Notes under the pieces: model-generated
The model's input: the letters and a program-made list of their open reading frames with translations, nothing else
What the model was told of the DNA's origin: nothing
Database searches by the model: none
NCBI GenBank assembly: GCA_036768485.1
Contig: JAVLUZ010000751.1
Coordinates: forward strand, 1 to 64,000
Source of the DNA: Mermis nigrescens
Lineage: Eukaryota; Nematoda; Enoplea; Mermithida; Mermithidae
Direction: 5' to 3'
Length of the DNA: 64,000 nt
Shown here: positions 46,081 through 56,800 of the stretch, piece after piece
Position numbering within the stretch: position 1 is the first letter of the stretch
How the letters are laid out: every line of letters begins with the position of its first letter
Position numbers and translations under genes: made by a program

Positions 46081-46218
46081 GTACAAAAAAAACACTGGGC
46101 TACACTACCAAAGGTCGAAAAACTCAGTTTTACTATACATAACGTTACTGGAATTCAACGCAAAAGTAGTCTTAAAAAATTTTTGTTTATACCCCCGACC
46201 AAAATCCTGGCTACGCCT

Positions 46219-47250
46219 CTGGTCGAAAATGTATTATTTTTGTTTTCCAATCGCTGTTCCTATGATTCATCGTCAGCAAACTCCTGCATGGCTTAGCCAA
46301 AATGTTAGCAGTGTCTTTGCATCAGATCATTTAAGCTTCAAGGAAAGAAAAGCTTTGGGTGTATATTACCTTAATGTAATAAATCGCATCTTAATATGCG
46401 GGCTTGTCTATATCCTGGTACCCGAAATTACATTTCTCCATTTTTTTGCATGGATTACCCAAAGGAAACGTCAAAATCTCACGCTGCGATCGAGAGACGG
46501 TGAAAACAGAGTTTGACAATGTTTCAACTTATAGCTTAAAACACGAGCTCCAGATTCGCGGACAAAGACAGATTAATCAATTGATCAGAGTCATGCATGA
46601 ACGAACTGGATCATGAGAAATCAGTCATGTTGACAGTTTTAACTAATTTTTTTGTATGAATTGAAAAACGTATAATTTGATAAAAATCTAAAAGACGGCA
46701 TTATTTTTACTTTCCTCCTAATAGTAGCATATTTTTTGGTGCAAAAATGAGAGGCCTCATGCACAAATGCTCCTTTCTGGCCCTTATCGGGAGCGCAAAT
46801 AGGGGTGACGCTAAAAAATCCCTGGCTGTCAATGATTGTAATTTCTCAAATTTTTCCGGCGGCCCGATATTTACCAATTAATGACGTTTTTTGTTTCTTG
46901 GCTGCCTGAAACCCATATTTTTGCTCAGGAAATAGGTTTTAAAACGATTTTAGGAGCAGATAGCGGCACAGTATAGTTTCCTTCTGTTTTTAAGCATAAG
47001 GCCTTGAAAATTTTTACACTTCGCGTCAACCGTCACAAATACAGAAAATCGAGCGATAATTCAAAGCTTTTACATGTTTTTCGCTACAATGTCACAAATA
47101 TTCTGGCGCTTTGCGATGGATTTTCGCTCATCTGAAGGAAATTGAAGGATTTTTTCGCTCAAAATTTTCGAAAATTAAAAAAATTTATACCGATTTTACA
47201 TAAGTAGACAAAGCAAAGTGAAGGAAAAATGGTATTTTGCACGTGAAGGG
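46219..47250. other. unassigned part of copy B-private block
   Basis: Open stretches exist (46404-46616) but without recognisable motifs or a comparison partner in the window. Confidence 0.35.
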
Positions 47251-47257
47251 CTAATTT

Positions 47258-47479
47258 TTGGACCCATTTTTGACAGTTTTGGAAAAGTTGGAGTACCAAC
47301 CTCTTACGAAAATCATAGATCCTCCACTGTCATTAAACAATAACCTGCACCCTATTTTCGAAAATCTGTTAGCAAAACGAACACTTTCAAATTTAGATGT
47401 CACACATCTTTCTTTTCATAAACTAGCAAAACCGTTGTTTGATCACACTAAATTATACTACGTGCAGAAAGTACAATGA
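47258..47479 (+). CDS. terminal-exon-like ORF, copy B, unrecognised
   Basis: Open for 73 codons to a TGA. An acceptor-like TTTTTGACAG ends at 47277, after which the frame reads LEKLEYQPLTKIIDPPLSLN, later LLAKRTLSNLDVTHLSFHKL, and ends YYVQKVQ. Residue mix and codon use look coding. Copy A (15204-15416) has stops, a frameshift and a deletion in the same stretch. No family recognised. It may be the last exon of a plus-strand gene whose earlier exons are in, or were removed by, the copy B-private block. Confidence 0.45.
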   Translation: MDPFLTVLEKLEYQPLTKIIDPPLSLNNNLHPIFENLLAKRTLSNLDVTHLSFHKLAKPLFDHTKLYYVQKVQ

Positions 47480-48929
47480 TTTTTGGAACCCTCCTCTTTC
47501 GGGAGAAATGGGCCTTACAATAAAGCGGTTCGAGTCGGACCTTTAATTTTCTCTTTCGTCTAATATTTTCCATCTTTTTTACCATCTCTAACCGAATACT
47601 CTTAGGGTGCTTGAGTGTCCAAGAACGCTCCGATATTAGTGTTCAAAAACTCTATTTTTCGACGCTTCTCATCAATTTCAATCCATGACATCAGGAAATC
47701 GCAAAAAAACGAAAACATTTTTGAAAGCATCTATTTCTGAGTCTTTCAAATTCTTAGGATCCAGGTACACCCACAAACGCATGGGCGTGAACATCTGTAC
47801 CAGACATGCATTTTTACGGAAAAAATAAGCAAAATGGATGCCAAAAATGGGAGAGGAGCGATATTTTCTTTATAAGTGCTTGAAATTTGGTAGAAACTGT
47901 GGAATAAGTTAGGCTCAACGCTGGTTTAGCAGTTGCACCAGTTTCCGAGGTCAATTTAGCCCAAAGAAGCTCGAGTTACGACTCTCTCCGATCGGCTGAC
48001 CCCTTCCAGATCGGTGATGCTATGCATCTATGGTCGAAACCACGAAAATTCGGCAAACCCCCACACAGCGTTAGACCACACGTTGCTAGTTCAGCCGATT
48101 TATCCTTATCGAACCCCACAGAATTAGGCTGCCGATCACTTATGAACAGTCCCACCCCACACCCACGCATGCATTGATGACGAAGTAAAGCGCACCTAGC
48201 AAAGTAAAACGACGCACAGTTTCGGGATTCAGCTTCATTTGCGGCCGCTGCAACGTCGTCAAAGTCCTCTACCCTTACACATCCAAAGTTTTTTCTATAA
48301 TCGTCGCCTACACGGATCTTTGTCCACCTAAAAACGCCACGTCAAAACTTTCAGTAAAAGACGTTCGAAAATTTGAAAGACTATCACATTTGAAACTGAG
48401 CGAAATTTTAATCCCGAATTGTTAGGCGACCGAATAAATCAAAGGTTTCGGAAAAACGGAGTTTTTCATCAGCAAAATTAAGAAAAAGCTTCATCCGGTT
48501 TTTTGCACTGTTTTTTTACAATGATATTGTCAATAATGGGATAGTAAACGTTCCTGTTTAACAAACTCGGCTCCCTACGGCCCCGGACAAACTGCGATGC
48601 ATCGTCATAGTTACCAGGCACGTAGCTGGCTCTCCTATTTTGGGAGGACGAACACCAACTTTGGGGGTTCTAATCCAAAAATAGCACAAAATAATGTATA
48701 AAAAGTTTTATTTTCCCGGTTTTTCCTGAATTTCGGGGGGTCCGGACCCCCCAGTCCCCGCCCCCCACAGCTACGTGCCTCATAGTTACAAACAAATCTG
48801 GGTTGTGATACCCAGTTTTCTTCTTTTTTCTTTTTTTAACAATATTTTTTGACACCCAATTTTCCCGGAGAACCAAAAGTTGGACAGGGAGAATGGGTCG
48901 TTTGGACAACAAAGCCTAAATATCCTACT

Positions 48930-49140
48930 TTTTGGCATTGACAACGACTTTTTAAACTGGAATACCACATTTCTGGACTGGGCAAACCTATTTTTGAAGA
49001 TAGGACAACCACTTTCTAGATCAAGACGAGGACTTGCTCAAGTGAATAACCATTTTTCGAATCAGGAAAGCCATTTTTCAAGCCCTTATCGAACCATCAC
49101 TTTTTAAACCAGGACACCCACCTTTCATTTGGAATGTTGG
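48930..49140. repeat. degenerate ~22-bp tandem motif, copy B
   Basis: Counterpart of 17980-18190. Confidence 0.4.
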
Positions 49141-49806
49141 ACGGGGAGTACCAGTGGCCATCCCACATACGGTTATGTAGTCACTTAATAAGCTCGGTTA
49201 AAGAATAATACATTAAGGGTCAGCCGGCTCACTAATTATTGCGCGAATCTAGCGGTAAAAATTCGCAAAAAGTTAAAAAATTTGTCTATTAGCGTATTTT
49301 AATTTTCAAAGGGTACAAACCAAATATACATGAGAACGATTTCAGGACCAGTTGAGGGGAAGGTTGAGCGTCTAGACCCGCAAAATATAAAATGGAACCT
49401 TTTGTGGGGAAATTAAGATTTAGTGAAGGCTAAAAATGGATAAATAAAGTAAAAATTTTCTTCAAAAGTGCTTGAAGGTGATCAGAAAACGAGGATGAAC
49501 GTTTTATAACTCTTTTTTAGCATTTGCATCAGTTTTCAAGGTAATTTTACCCACAGAAAGACAATTTTTGGATGGGAAATCGTTCAAACCACCCTTCACG
49601 TTCATTTAGAAACCCCACGATTAGCAAGAATATGCGATAAATTTAAGTATTCTAACGTTTGACCAACAGTTTACAATTTTTCGCAACATTAACATATCAT
49701 ATTCCGAATGAACTGGTTCCTTGTTTTTGACATTCGACAGTCCGACTTTTTTCTCTTAAACTGGACAGTCAAAAGAATTGCACATAAGTACCAGATAATT
49801 AATTAC

Positions 49807-49976
49807 CAGTTTTCCAACTGACGCTCAGCTCGCTCGTGAGTCCGACGAATTTCTTCCAGGTGGACGAGATAATTGGATTGTAAATCGGCGAATAATTGGC
49901 CCACACGATCAAAATAAGTTTTGCACTTCACCAAAAAACGGGACTGATCAAAAGCTGTCAACCGTTCAATATGGAG
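49807..49976 (-). CDS. exon 2 of minus-strand gene, copy B
   Basis: A 170-base exon between AG (49977-49978) and GT (49805-49806, CTG|GTAATT). It reads LHIERLTAFDQSRFLVKCKT, YFDRVGQLFADLQSNYLVHL and EEIRRTHERAERQLEN, a strongly helical, charged segment likely to form a coiled coil. It starts in phase 0, matching exon 1 (51107-51262), and ends in phase 2. Compared with copy A there is no indel and 11 of 22 changed codons are silent, which argues for past protein-level constraint. The ~1.13-kb intron holds two MITEs. I do not recognise the protein; exon 3 was not found. Confidence 0.6.
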
Positions 49977-50410
49977 CTATAACGTTTATCGTAAATCAAT
50001 GACATCGATTTCGGCGACATTCTGATTACGGCGAAATGATTAAGTCGAACACATAACATTAAATACATTAATCCTACGTTTTTTGATGGAAAAACGCAAT
50101 GCAATAATATTCACTGTAGGTGGATTCACTTGAGATTAAGACTGATTAAACCCATGGTAGAATGAATTCGAATTAGATTTCCAATTGTGCACATCTTAGC
50201 CGAAATAGTTTTCTACATTTTTCATAGTTTTTGATTTGTAAAATTTTCGTCGAATTACTTATTTCCTGCATGTTTTATGAATCGATTTTGAATTAACAAT
50301 GACTTTTTTCTTATGTTATAATCAGAAGTTTCCTGAAAAAAAACGATGATTGACAAGTTTAGATAGGTTAATTGTGGGAATACAGCCTCAATAGCCGACA
50401 ATGCACCTAG

Positions 50411-50543
50411 AGCCGGGTTTAAATAAGGTGATCCCGGTTTTAGATATAAGCCGCGCCTAACCCTGCCTTAGGTATAGTCAAGCCAGACTTAGACCGGATT
50501 AAGCATGACATAAACTAATGGTAAGTTTGACTCAAACCCGGCT
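50411..50543. mobile_element. 133-bp TIR MITE in intron, copy B
   Basis: Counterpart of 19530-19663, with ends AGCCGGGTTTAAAT and CTCAAACCCGGCT. Confidence 0.65.
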
Positions 50544-50583
50544 TGAAACTATCAAATAAAAAAATCATCAAATCAACGTCAAC

Positions 50584-50858
50584 ATGACCATCATACGTGG
50601 GCAGCACCAAAATTCTGGGGTTGAAAGATTTTTCAAAGGTCGAAAAATGGCCCTAAAAATTGTGGTATGGTTAAAAAACACTATTTGTCAACCTTTCTCA
50701 TCGAGCACTATCCGTTGGCATCAAAAAATTGCGAAAAAACAGAAAAAATTTCAAAACTTGATTTCTGGGGGGTTGGTATTTTGGTTTCCGGGGAGTGGGG
50801 TATTTTGGTTTCTCGAGGTGCATACCTTATCCCCCTCACGTCCACGTGTGATGACCAC
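50584..50858 (-). mobile_element. hAT-like MITE in intron, copy B
   Basis: The element is 50592-50850, with target copies ATGACCAT (50584-50591) and ATGACCAC (50851-50858). Same insertion as 19711-19966. Confidence 0.85.
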
Positions 50859-51106
50859 GCTTTTGCTTTCAGCTGACTAAGTTTACACTTGACTGACTTT
50901 CAATTTCCAACTTAAAATTATTTTTAAAAATGAAGTTACGGATGACGAAGCTGTGCTATTACTAAAACAACAAAGTCCAAATGAATTAGGTAGAATTGCC
51001 AGATTTTTAAATTTTTGATTTGATTGTAAGAGCGAAAAACTTTCGTGCATTCTCTACGTATCATATCATATTGACGGCGACGTTTTTTAATTGAATGCTT
51101 GCTTAC

Positions 51107-51262
51107 AGATAACTTGGAGCGTTTGGCAGCATTTCGAGCGGCAAAGGCGCCCACGTCGTCCTCTAATTCGACAACATTCTGATTAAACAATTTACGGTTG
51201 TCTAGAATTCGCGAGAATTGTTGTTTAGACGCACCGTTTGAATTAATAGAGTTTTCGGCCAT
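51107..51262 (-). CDS. exon 1 of minus-strand gene, copy B
   Basis: ATG start at 51262. 52 codons run to a GTAAGC donor (51101-51106): MAENSINSNGASKQQFSRIL, then DNRKLFNQNVVELEDDVGAF and AARNAAKRSKLS. The donor is conserved in copy A, where the frame has a stop. It joins exon 2 in phase 0. The combined ~108 residues are hydrophilic and helical with no transmembrane segment or known motif that I recognise. The frame also stays open past the donor to about 50936, so an unspliced 108-codon product is an alternative. Confidence 0.58.
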
Positions 51263-51471
51263 GAATTTAATTCAGTTGGAGCACGCTGTCAACCCACTCG
51301 ACCAATCACAAAATGCCAGCTAACAAACTGCATTGTAAATCTACTTTCAAAATTTTGAATCGAATAGTTTAATCAGTGGCATCCAGTTTAAACATTTGAT
51401 TCTTTGTTTTAAAAAAGCTAGGTCGTCTTTTAAGAATTTCAGTCGTGTTTCATTTATTCGAGAGCTTTTTG

Positions 51472-51700
51472 ACGCAAGATTTTTTAAAGGTCAAAAAGTG
51501 GCCTTAAAAATGGTCGTTTGGCGAAAAAGCACCATTTTTCGACGTTTCTCATCGAGCACTATCCATTTGCACCAAAAATTTGCGTAAAAAAAGAAAAAAC
51601 TTTCTAAAAATTGAATTCTTGTAGGGTATTTTGATTTCTTGGGGGGATTTTGGTTTCACGGGTGGTGCATACCCCCAAAACCCCCTCACGCCCAGGTGTG
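51472..51700 (-). mobile_element. hAT-like MITE, left-truncated
   Basis: Starts inside the family consensus (GACGCAAGATTTTTTAAAGG) and ends CACGCCCAGGTGTG. It lies exactly where homology to copy A ends, so its insertion or an associated deletion made that breakpoint. Confidence 0.75.
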
Positions 51701-52733
51701 CATTTTACGCTGTCTCTCAACATCTTAGTCCATTGTGTACTAATTCAGGATAAGCTGAATGTAAGATTTTCTGTCAAATCCAGCTCAGATAACCAGATCA
51801 GAAAATAACCAGATCCAGATCTGGATCGTTTTGCCAGATCAAAATCTAAAAAGATTCAGATACAGATCCGGATCCAGATAAAAATATTTTTTGTGCAGCA
51901 ATTTGTATTGCTGAAACGGAGGGCGTAAAGCGCCCGAGCTCACATGGATTGGGGGATCTCGGGTGGCGGGACTAATATATTAGCCCCCAGGGTCTGGGGC
52001 AGAGACAAGGAAAATTTGCATTTTAGAGCTGTTACATAAAAATGATATCAGTAAAAATTGTCAGAAAAGTAAGAGCTCACAAGTTTAGACTTTTACCAAC
52101 CAAAAGACAGTGTAGTCTGCTTTTTACAAAGCAAACATAAATCCAAATTACGAATGCAATTAATAATTTCTGTATTATTTCAGAGTTTCAGAGGGATATC
52201 CACCGTCAATAATACAAACGATACATTACATAACAACACGAAATGCAATACTATGAAGAAACCTGCTTAATTTCAATTCAACAAAGAAAAACGCTCTTAA
52301 AATTCATGAAAAATAAAAGATGCACCTACTAAAACCATACATGTACAGCATAGAAATTCTGGGTGGGTCAAGGTCAAATGTTTTCAAACAAAAAACCATT
52401 ATAATGGCCCATGGGCACTAAAAACATAGTTTTAGACGTTTCTCGATGTCGCACATCAACTGAAACAACGTTTTCAACAAACATTTTTCAAAAAATTCAA
52501 AATTTTCCCATTTTTTAGGCTTTTCAACAAACATTTTTCAAAAAATTCAAAATTTTCCCATTTTTTAGGCAAAAAAGTCTCTCAAAGGTCAATTCTGATT
52601 TATGTGAAAAAAACATCCTTTAATAGATTTAAAAATTTTTCTGAAACCAATAAATTATGGGGGTCAGCGGCACTTTTTGGTCATTGTCAGAAGTCCCAGC
52701 AGACCCCCACCCCCACAACTACTTAGATGACCT
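51701..52733. other. copy B-private spacer
   Basis: Includes a patch of AGATCCAGATC-type repeats (51790-51895) resembling the flanks of the hAT-like element, and AT-rich DNA without genes. Confidence 0.5.
52466..52569. repeat. exact ~50-bp tandem duplication
   Basis: Two adjacent identical copies of a unit starting TTTTCAACAAACATTTTTC and ending CCCATTTTTTAGGC. Confidence 0.92.
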
Positions 52734-52825
52734 ACCTAACTACACTGAATCGTAAAACAGAAATTATACCATCGCGCAAAAATAACTTTCTGATCTAATT
52801 AACCAGATATAACTTGACTAAGCAG

Positions 52826-53269
52826 ATCCAGATTAGTGTTGTAAAAGATATCTTTATCTTTATCTTTTGAGCAAGATAAAGATAAAGATGTCTTTATCTT
52901 TATATTGATGATTTCTTTATTCTCATGGGGCAGTCAGGTACCGCGGGTAAACCCCAAATCTGCATAAACTTATGTGTGCTTACTGCCTATCACCTCTTTT
53001 ACCTCAGGCGTAAAAGTTAGGGCATCAGTTGACTGCTTTGCATCACATACATACTCTCGTTTATTGCACTTCGCATACATCATTCTCCTAGGTCCAGTCG
53101 ACCATATTTTATCTTTATCTTTTTGGTTCCTTTATCTTGCAAATTATCATTATCTTAATCTTTCTTAATTTTTTATCTTTATCTTTATCTTCTAGATTTT
53201 AAAATTTGAATTTCATCTTTATCTTTCATCTTGCGAGATATCCTTGTCTTTTACAACACTAATCCAGAT
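52826..53269. mobile_element. hAT-like element with TIRs, copy B
   Basis: The element is 52834-53261 (428 bp), with the same ends and ATCCAGAT duplications (52826-52833, 53262-53269) as 29068-29541. The interior lacks the TA-rich stretch of copy A and has GGGGCAGTCAGGTACCGCGG instead. Confidence 0.92.
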
Positions 53270-53898
53270 CCAGATAAATCCAGATCCTAAATAGCCTGGG
53301 GTCGCTAGCACTAGACGGGTTCTTGGAAGGGGGGGCGGGGAAGTCGACCCTCCAAAATGGCAACTGACCCGCTGCGAAATGGCTGCGAGCCCCAGCATTA
53401 ACGATTGTTTTGTAAAAGTTGTAATACGTGTGCCTTTTTAAGCGTTTCTAGCCTATTTTCGGCTCAAAAATATCAGATTTTCGGCGCTTCTCCCCACACT
53501 GGTATGTTTTGACCGTATTTCCTTCAATTTACTCAATTTTTTAAGATTTTTCCAAATTTTTTAGGTTTTATGTTCCTGAAAAAACGAACATTGTCTGAAA
53601 CGTCAAAAACCAGTGCTTTTGACGTGTACCCACCGTTCTTCAGCCAAAACCGGCACTATTTGGAAAATTTATGGGCCTCACTTCCTTATTCCCCCTCCAT
53701 AGGATTCCCATGCTGACTTGCATCAATTCAGTAGTTCAGTGGTTCAATAGTCGGGTTCAATTGTTCAGCAGTGTTTGCTTGACCCAGTAACTACTATAGT
53801 CTGGTTCATTTTTCGAGAGCTTTTTCAGTGAATTTTCATATCTATTTCGAGGCAGAGTACAAATGCCTGACTAGGCGATTTACTGAATTAGGCGATTT
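53270..53898. other. shared low-copy flank before satellite, copy B
   Basis: Nearly identical to 29550-30178; joins the satellite at the same base. Confidence 0.6.
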
Positions 53899-56800
53899 AT
53901 TTTTTCGAAAAATTGTCAAAAACGCTTCTGCTCTTAATATTAAAATTACGGGTTAAATCAATGCCTTCTGAAAAATTTCAAAATAGTTCGGGGTTCAAAT
54001 TTCCTACTCATTCAACGCTTTAAGCTCCGAAAGGTAATTTTTCATTCATTTCTCGCATCTTACCGACACAATGGGCCGCGAATTTCTCGAAAAGCTGCTT
54101 GAAACAATTAAATTTCGATGAAAAATTACCCGTAAAGTTTATTTTTTTTCGAAAAATTGTCAAAAATGCTTCTGTTCTTAATATTAAAATTACGGGCTAA
54201 ATCAATGCTTTCTTAAAAAATTCCAAAATACTTCGGGGTTCAAATTTTCAACTAATCCTACGCTTTAAGCTCCGAAGGGTAATTTTTCATTCATTTCTCG
54301 CATCTTACCGACACAATGGGCCGCGAATTTCTCGAAAAGCTGCTTGAAACAATTAAATTTCGATGAAAAATTACCCGTAAAGTTTATTTTTTTCGAAAAA
54401 TTGTCAAAAATGCTTCTGTTCTTAATATTAAAATTACGGGCTAAATCAATGCTTTTTCTTAAAAAATTCCAAAATACTTCGGGGTTCAAATTTTCAACTA
54501 ATCCTACGCTTTAAGCTCCGAAGGGTAATTTTTCATTCATTTCTCGCATCTTACCGACACAATGGGCAGCGAATTTCTCGAAAAGCTGCTTGAAACAATT
54601 AAATTTCGATGAAAAATTACCCGTAAAGTTTATTTTTTTTCGAAAAATTGTCAAAAATGCTTCTGTTCTTAATATTAAAATTACGGGCTAAATCAATGCT
54701 TTCTTAAAAAATTCCAAAATACTTCGGGGTTCAAATTTTCAACTAATCCTACGCTTTAAGCTCCGAAGGGTAATTTTTCATTCATTTCTCGCATCTTACC
54801 GACACAATGGGTAGCGAATTTCTCGAAAAGCTGCTTGAAACAATTAAATTTCGATGAAAAATTACCCGTAAAGTTTATTTTTTTTCGAAAAATTGTCAAA
54901 AATGCTTCTGTTCTTAATATTAAAATTACGGGCTAAATCAATGCTTTCTTAAAAAATTCCAAAATACTTCGGGGTTCAAATTTTCAACTAATCCTACGCT
55001 TTAAGCTCCGAAGGGTAATTTTTCATTCATTTCTCGCATCTTACCGACACAATGGGTAGCGAATTTCTCGAAAAGCTGCTTGAAACAATTAAATTTCGAT
55101 GAAAAATTACCCGTAAAGTTTATTTTTTTCGAAAAATTGTCAAAAATGCTTCTGTTCTTAATATTAAAATTACGGGCTAAATCAATGCTTTCTTAAAAAA
55201 TTCCAAAATACTTCGGGGTTCAAATTTTCAACTAATCCTACGCTTTAAGCTCCGAAGGGTAATTTTTCATTCATTTCTCGCATCTTACCGACACAATGGG
55301 TAGCGAATTTCTCGAAAAGCTGCTTGAAACAATTAAATTTCGATGAAAAATTACCCGTAAAGTTTATTTTTTTTCGAAAAATTGTCAAAAATGCTTCTGT
55401 TCTTAATATTAAAATTACGGGCTAAATCAATGCTTTCTTAAAAAATTCCAAAATACTTCGGGGTTCAAATTTTCAACTAATCCTACGCTTTAAGCTCCGA
55501 AGGGTAATTTTTCATTCATTTCTCGCATCTTACCGACACAATGGGTAGCGAATTTCTCGAAAAGCTGCTTGAAACAATTAAATTTCGATGAAAAATTACC
55601 CGTAAAGTTTATTTTTTTTCGAAAAATTGTCAAAAATGCTTCTGTTCTTAATATTAAAATTACGGGCTAAATCAATGCTTTCTTAAAAAATTCCAAAATA
55701 CTTCGGGGTTCAAATTTTCAACTAATCCTACGCTTTAAGCTCCGAAGGGTAATTTTTCATTCATTTCTCGCATCTTACCGACACAATGGGTAGCGAATTT
55801 CTCGAAAAGCTGCTTGAAACAATTAAATTTCGATGAAAAATTACCCGTAAAGTTTATTTTTTTCGAAAAATTGTCAAAAATGCTTCTGTTCTTAATATTA
55901 AAATTACGGGCTAAATCAATGCTTTCTTAAAAAATTCCAAAATACTTCGGGGTTCAAATTTTCAACTAATCCTACGCTTTAAGCTCCGAAGGGTAATTTT
56001 TCATTCATTTCTCGCATCTTACCGACACAATGGGTAGCGAATTTCTCGAAAAGCTGCTTGAAACAATTAAATTTCGATGAAAAATTACCCGTAAAGTTTA
56101 TTTTTTTCGAAAAATTGTCAAAAATGCTTCTGTTCTTAATATTAAAATTACGGGCTAAATCAATGCTTTCTTAAAAAATTCCAAAATACTTCGGGGTTCA
56201 AATTTTCAACTAATCCTACGCTTTAAGCTCCGAAGGGTAATTTTTCATTCATTTCTCGCATCTTACCGACACAATGGGTCGCGAATTTCTCGAAAAGCTG
56301 CTTGAAACAATTAAATTTCGATGAAAAATTACCCGTAAAGTTTATTTTTTTCGAAAAATTGTCAAAAATGCTTCTGTTCTTAATATTAAAATTACGGGCT
56401 AAATCAATGCTTTCTTAAAAAATTCCAAAATACTTCGGGGTTCAAATTTTCAACTAATCCTACGCTTTAAGCTCCGAAGGGTAATTTTTCATTCATTTCT
56501 CGCATCTTACCGACACAATGGGCCGCGAATTTCTCGAAAAGCTGCTTGAAACAATTAAATTTCGATGAAAAATTACCCGTAAAGTTTATTTTTTTCGAAA
56601 AATTGTCAAAAATGCTTCTGTTCTTAATATTAAAATTACGGGCTAAATCAATGCTTTCTTAAAAAATTCCAAAATACTTCGGGGTTCAAATTTTCAACTA
56701 ATCCTACGCTTTAAGCTCCGAAGGGTAATTTTTCATTCATTTCTCGCATCTTACCGACACAATGGGCCGCGAATTTCTCGAAAAGCTGCTTGAAACAATT

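Larger units (their letters stand above)
44326..46218. mobile_element. TIR element with AGGCGTAGCCAGGA ends
   Basis: Perfect 14-bp inverted ends (AGGCGTAGCCAGGA at 44326, TCCTGGCTACGCCT ending 46218). Just inside the left end is a GGGGGCA...TGCCCCCC inverted patch. The ~1.9-kb interior has several hairpins of the form CGGCGCT-CGCGCCG and two TGTACAAAGA...TCTTTGTACA hairpins but no recognised transposase. No target duplication identified. Confidence 0.6.
42723..47250. other. copy B-private 4.5-kb block
   Basis: Absent from copy A, where 15190 runs straight into the next shared segment. It contains a Harbinger-like element (43002-44254), a second TIR element (44326-46218) and about 1 kb of unassigned DNA on each side. 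Its own ends show no clear target duplication. Confidence 0.7.
38712..51468 (+). repeat. segmental duplication, copy B (low-copy block)
   Basis: Partner of 5830-20585. Private additions are 39066-39430 (or its loss in A) and 42723-47250. It lacks the LINE and the three MITEs at 16880-17795, and has a ~280-base deletion relative to A near 48205. Open frames that are broken in copy A stay open here. Confidence 0.93.
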
